NCBI GenBank assembly: GCA_963522145.1
Contig: CAUQXI010000009.1
Coordinates: 1 to 64,000 of the forward strand
Reading direction: 5' to 3'
Source: Mesorhizobium_B sp963522145
GTDB lineage: Bacteria > Pseudomonadota > Alphaproteobacteria > Rhizobiales > Rhizobiaceae
Length of the DNA: 64,000 nt
The notes beneath the pieces were generated by a model. That model saw only the letters and a program-made list of their open reading frames with translations. It made no database searches and was not told the DNA's origin. The translations under genes were made by a program, and so were the position numbers. Below, in pieces: positions 61,539 to 64,000 of this stretch; the stretch's first letter is position 1; each line of letters opens with the position of its first letter.

Positions 61539-62576
61539 ATGCTCGCATTTGTTCTCAGGCGGCTCGGCACCATGGCTTTGACCATGCTCTGCCTGACGAT
61601 GATCGTGTTCTACATGATCAACTTGGAGCCGAACCTGAAGAAGCTTGCGATCAGCCAGCTCGACATGCGCACGCCAGCCGCGCAGCTGGAAAGCTGGCTT
61701 GTCAAGAACGGATACCGCCAGAACTTCTTTGTCCGCTATGGACAGTGGCTTGGCGTCGTGCCGAAGTTGCCCTCCGTCGATCCCGCGGCGGGCAAGACGG
61801 TGCCGCGCTTCCGCTTCTGCAACGAGCCGGCCGAGCGCTATTACGGCGGCATCCTTCAGGGCGATTTCGGCTGCTCGACCAAGTTCAAGACGCCGGTTTC
61901 GGTGAAGCTGTTCCCCGCGCTCGGGGCCACGGGCATCCTGATGTTCTGGGTCATGGCGACCATGGTGCCGATCGCATTGCTGATCGGCATCCTCGCGGGA
62001 ATGCGCGAGGGCTCGCGCACGGACCGGACCCTGTCCGTCGCCTCGATCACCACCACCGCCACGCCCGAATATGTGTCGGGTGTGATCTTCACGGTGATCT
62101 TTGCTTCCTGGCTCGGATGGCTGAACGGCTCTGCGGCATCGGCTACGGGGCAGGGGATCAGCTTCTACAATTTCACCCTGCCGGTGATGACGATGGCCAT
62201 CTACGGCATCGGCTATATCGCGCGCATGACGCGGGCTTCGATGGTCGAGGTCATGACGCAGCAATATATCCGCACCGCGCGGCTGAAGGGCCTGAGCTTT
62301 CCGAGCGTGGTGATCAGGCACGCGCTGCGCAACGCGCTGATCGCGCCGTTCACCGTCATCATGCTTCAATTTCCATGGCTGCTCACCGGGGTCGTGATCG
62401 TGGAAACCATGTTCCGCTATCAGGGCTTCGGCTTCACGCTGGTGGAGGCGGCCGGCAACAACGACATCGATCTCCTGCTCGGCTGCAGCCTGGTTTCAGT
62501 GTTCGTCGTGCTGTTCACGCAGCTGATCTCCGACATCGGCTACGCCTATCTCAATCCACGCATCCGGGTGCAGTAG
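61539..62576 (+). CDS. Peptide-type ABC transporter permease (DppB-like), second system
   Basis: The 345-residue permease starts MLAFVLRRLGTMALTMLCLT. Its first helix carries the DppB-type signature, but the family's usual PGDP motif is replaced by NLEPNLKKLA. The large periplasmic loop (about residues 40-125) is longer than usual and includes VPRFRFCNEPAERYYGG with FGCSTKF, two cysteines that could form a disulfide. Coupling-loop residues lie in YIRTARLKGLSFPSVVIRHALRN. This variant form recurs in rhizobial importers annotated as peptide/nickel transport. It begins a second peptide-type operon. The ATG at 61539 has GGGGATAG upstream. It is 31 bp before the next permease gene. Confidence 0.9.
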   Translation: MLAFVLRRLGTMALTMLCLTMIVFYMINLEPNLKKLAISQLDMRTPAAQLESWLVKNGYRQNFFVRYGQWLGVVPKLPSVDPAAGKTVPRFRFCNEPAERYYGGILQGDFGCSTKFKTPVSVKLFPALGATGILMFWVMATMVPIALLIGILAGMREGSRTDRTLSVASITTTATPEYVSGVIFTVIFASWLGWLNGSAASATGQGISFYNFTLPVMTMAIYGIGYIARMTRASMVEVMTQQYIRTARLKGLSFPSVVIRHALRNALIAPFTVIMLQFPWLLTGVVIVETMFRYQGFGFTLVEAAGNNDIDLLLGCSLVSVFVVLFTQLISDIGYAYLNPRIRVQ

Positions 62577-62607
62577 CGGGCTTGACGAACAACAGAGGGT
62601 TTGGTGG

Positions 62608-63765
62608 ATGCAGGTTGAAACGATCGGAACCCTCGGCATCATTTCCGGCGTGATCGGTCGTTTCTGGCCCGTCTGGATCGGCATGGCGCTTCTGCTTTTC
62701 GCGAGCTTCACCAGCCGCAAGCGTCTGGGCCTCTACGGGCAGCTCTTCGACTCTTCCGTCGGAATCGCCGGGGTTTCGATCTGCGCCTTCTGGCTGTTTA
62801 CCGCGATCTTCGCCCATCTGATCGCGCCTTTCGATCCGCTGACGCAGCTTTCCGTGATGAAGGATGCCATGCCCGGCACGGCGGTGCCCAATGGCGGCGG
62901 CATCTACTATTTCGGCGGCGACAAGCTCGCCCGCGACGTGTTCTCGCGCATGGTCTTCGGGTCGCGCATCGTGTTGATCATCGCGCCTGCCGCGACCGCC
63001 TTTGCGCTGATGGTCGGGATGACGCTGGGGCTGCCGGCGGGTTATTACGGCGGCCGCACTGATGCGATCCTGTCGTTTCTCGCCAATCTCGTGCTCGCGT
63101 TCCCCGTGATCCTGCTCTTCTATCTTCTTGTCACGCCCGGCATCGTCGAAACCGGGATGCCGCAATGGATCGCGCGCGTGTTCTTCATCGTGCCGATCGT
63201 CTTCTTCGGCACGCTGTTCACCACGCGATACAAGAACCGCCCCGGTCTGCTCGCCGTGCAGCTCGCGATCATCGTGATCCTCGGCGGGTGGATCTATGCC
63301 GGCCTCGCCTTCGATGCCGACCCGCTCGGGATCATCTCCATCGATCCCAACCAGCTCAACATCTTCGTCGCCGTGGTGTTCGCGTCGTCGCCCGGCGTGT
63401 TCCGGATTGTGCGGGGGCTGACCATGGACATCAAGACGCGGGACTATGTCGCCGCGGCCCAGACGCGAGGCGAAACGCCCTGGTACATCATGCTGTGGGA
63501 AATCCTGCCCAATGCACGCGGGCCGCTCATCGTGGATGCCTGCCTGCGCATCGGCTACACCACGATCCTGCTCGGCACGCTCGGCTATTTCGGCCTCGGG
63601 CTCGCGCCTGAGAGCCCCGACTGGGGCACGGCCATCAAGGATGCGAGCCGGCTGCTCCGCTCCTTTATCCACCCCGCGCTGCCGCCCGTGCTTGCGCTGA
63701 TGTCCTTCGTGCTCGGCCTCAACCTTCTCGCCGATGCGCTGCGCGAGCAATCGATGAAAGACTGA
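62608..63765 (+). CDS. Peptide-type ABC transporter permease (DppC-like), enlarged
   Basis: At 385 residues this permease is about 90-110 longer than ordinary DppC proteins. It has helices at about residues 20-32 and 55-72, then FGGDKLARDVFSRMVFGSRIV, the equivalent of the family's GTDxxGRD loop. An unusual middle section (about 165-245) follows with extra hydrophobic segments (VFFIVPIVFFGTLFTTRY and LLAVQLAIIVILGGWIYAGL). The coupling loop is YVAAAQTRGETPWYIMLWEILPN and the end is DALREQSMKD. The extra segment probably adds two membrane helices. It pairs with the preceding permease. Start ATG at 62608 has a weak site (GGTGG); TTG starts nearby are possible. Confidence 0.9.
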   Translation: MQVETIGTLGIISGVIGRFWPVWIGMALLLFASFTSRKRLGLYGQLFDSSVGIAGVSICAFWLFTAIFAHLIAPFDPLTQLSVMKDAMPGTAVPNGGGIYYFGGDKLARDVFSRMVFGSRIVLIIAPAATAFALMVGMTLGLPAGYYGGRTDAILSFLANLVLAFPVILLFYLLVTPGIVETGMPQWIARVFFIVPIVFFGTLFTTRYKNRPGLLAVQLAIIVILGGWIYAGLAFDADPLGIISIDPNQLNIFVAVVFASSPGVFRIVRGLTMDIKTRDYVAAAQTRGETPWYIMLWEILPNARGPLIVDACLRIGYTTILLGTLGYFGLGLAPESPDWGTAIKDASRLLRSFIHPALPPVLALMSFVLGLNLLADALREQSMKD

Positions 63766-63800
63766 CGCATCCATCATCCAGCCAGCCAGGAAGGCCCGCC

Positions 63801-64000
63801 ATGAACGAGCGAGTGACCGATCCGAGCCAGACCAGGGGTGTGGCACCCATTCTGGAGATCGAGAACCTGTCGATCTCCTTCTTCACGCGCAAGGGCGAGA
63901 TCCCGGCGGTGATGGATTTCTCCTGCGCCGTGCAACCGGGCGAAGCGATGGGCATCGTAGGCGAATCCGGCTGCGGCAAGTCCACCGTGTCGCTCGGCAT
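63801..64000 (+). CDS. ABC transporter ATPase, cut by window end
   Basis: Only the first 66 residues or so are present: MNERVTDPSQTRGVAPIL, then LEIENLSISFFTRKG, and Walker A GESGCGKST near the end. The position after two peptide-type permeases and the LSISF start identify it as a DppD/OppD-type ATPase. ATG at 63801 follows CAGGAAGG about 9 bases upstream. The rest lies beyond base 64,000, where a second ATPase or a binding-protein gene might follow. Confidence 0.88.
   Translation, partial: MNERVTDPSQTRGVAPILEIENLSISFFTRKGEIPAVMDFSCAVQPGEAMGIVGESGCGKSTVSLG

Noticed and set aside
61148..61585. 145-codon minus-strand frame in the gap before the second peptide importer
   Set aside because: It overlaps the permease start, has no ribosome site and no recognisable domain, so it is left as intergenic sequence.
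62551..63846. 431-codon open frame on the minus strand
   Set aside because: It is antisense to the enlarged permease and very rich in Arg, Asp, Glu and His, typical of the complement of membrane-protein codons.

Overview
The window is GC-rich, gene-dense chromosomal DNA from an alphaproteobacterium, most likely of the Hyphomicrobiales (Rhizobiales; Phyllobacteriaceae- or Aurantimonadaceae-like). This is inferred from the carA / yqeY / dnaG / rpoD neighbourhood, a chvE-gguA-gguB-gguC sugar-transport locus of Agrobacterium type, a UPF0260 protein, an HlyU-family protein, abundant ABC importers, and a REP-like 'CTTCTCCCC' palindromic element of a kind I recall from rhizobial genomes. No phage, IS element, CRISPR array or plasmid functions were seen.

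Layout. (1) 1-15.7 kb is housekeeping: truncated carB, a small charged protein, a zinc metallopeptidase, carA, yqeY, dnaG, rpoD, yjbQ, an HlyU-like protein, an OmpA-domain envelope protein with a long repetitive linker, UPF0260, a small exported protein, a SIMPL protein and a CAU-anticodon tRNA (probably tRNA-Ile2). (2) 15.9-26.9 kb is a catabolic island. A DeoR regulator and a class I aldolase face a long operon that encodes a five-part carbohydrate/polyol ABC importer (binding protein, two permeases, two ATPases), a 67-residue membrane protein, divergent DhaK and DhaL kinase subunits, a clear LsrF thiolase/aldolase and an SDR dehydrogenase. (3) 27.0-31.9 kb holds an inverse-autotransporter-like barrel with a beta-helix passenger, an SH3 protein, VOC and DUF1428 proteins and an HxlR-type regulator. 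(4) 32.1-37.2 kb is chvE-gguABC. (5) 37.2-46.7 kb is a carotenoid locus (crtZ, fni, crtE, crtB, crtI, crtY, crtX) with a lipid kinase and a small protein upstream of crtX. The gene set predicts zeaxanthin glucosides. (6) 46.9-51.9 kb is a complete peptide/nickel-type ABC operon, followed by an orphan sulfate-binding protein. (7) 53.3-61.1 kb is pbpC with a bacterial alpha-2-macroglobulin. A 156-bp inverted-repeat element lies between them. (8) 61.5-64.0 kb starts a second peptide-type ABC operon that runs off the end.

The most interesting module is region 2. It combines importer, kinase, aldolase/thiolase and dehydrogenase under one local regulator, which is a self-contained pathway for a small polyol or ketose. 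LsrF is best known from autoinducer-2 breakdown, but no lsrK or lsrACDB gene accompanies it here. The DhaK/DhaL pair keeps its catalytic residues but differs from classical dihydroxyacetone kinase around the substrate pocket. The substrate cannot be read from sequence alone. Family assignments are from recalled sequence patterns; no database search was run.
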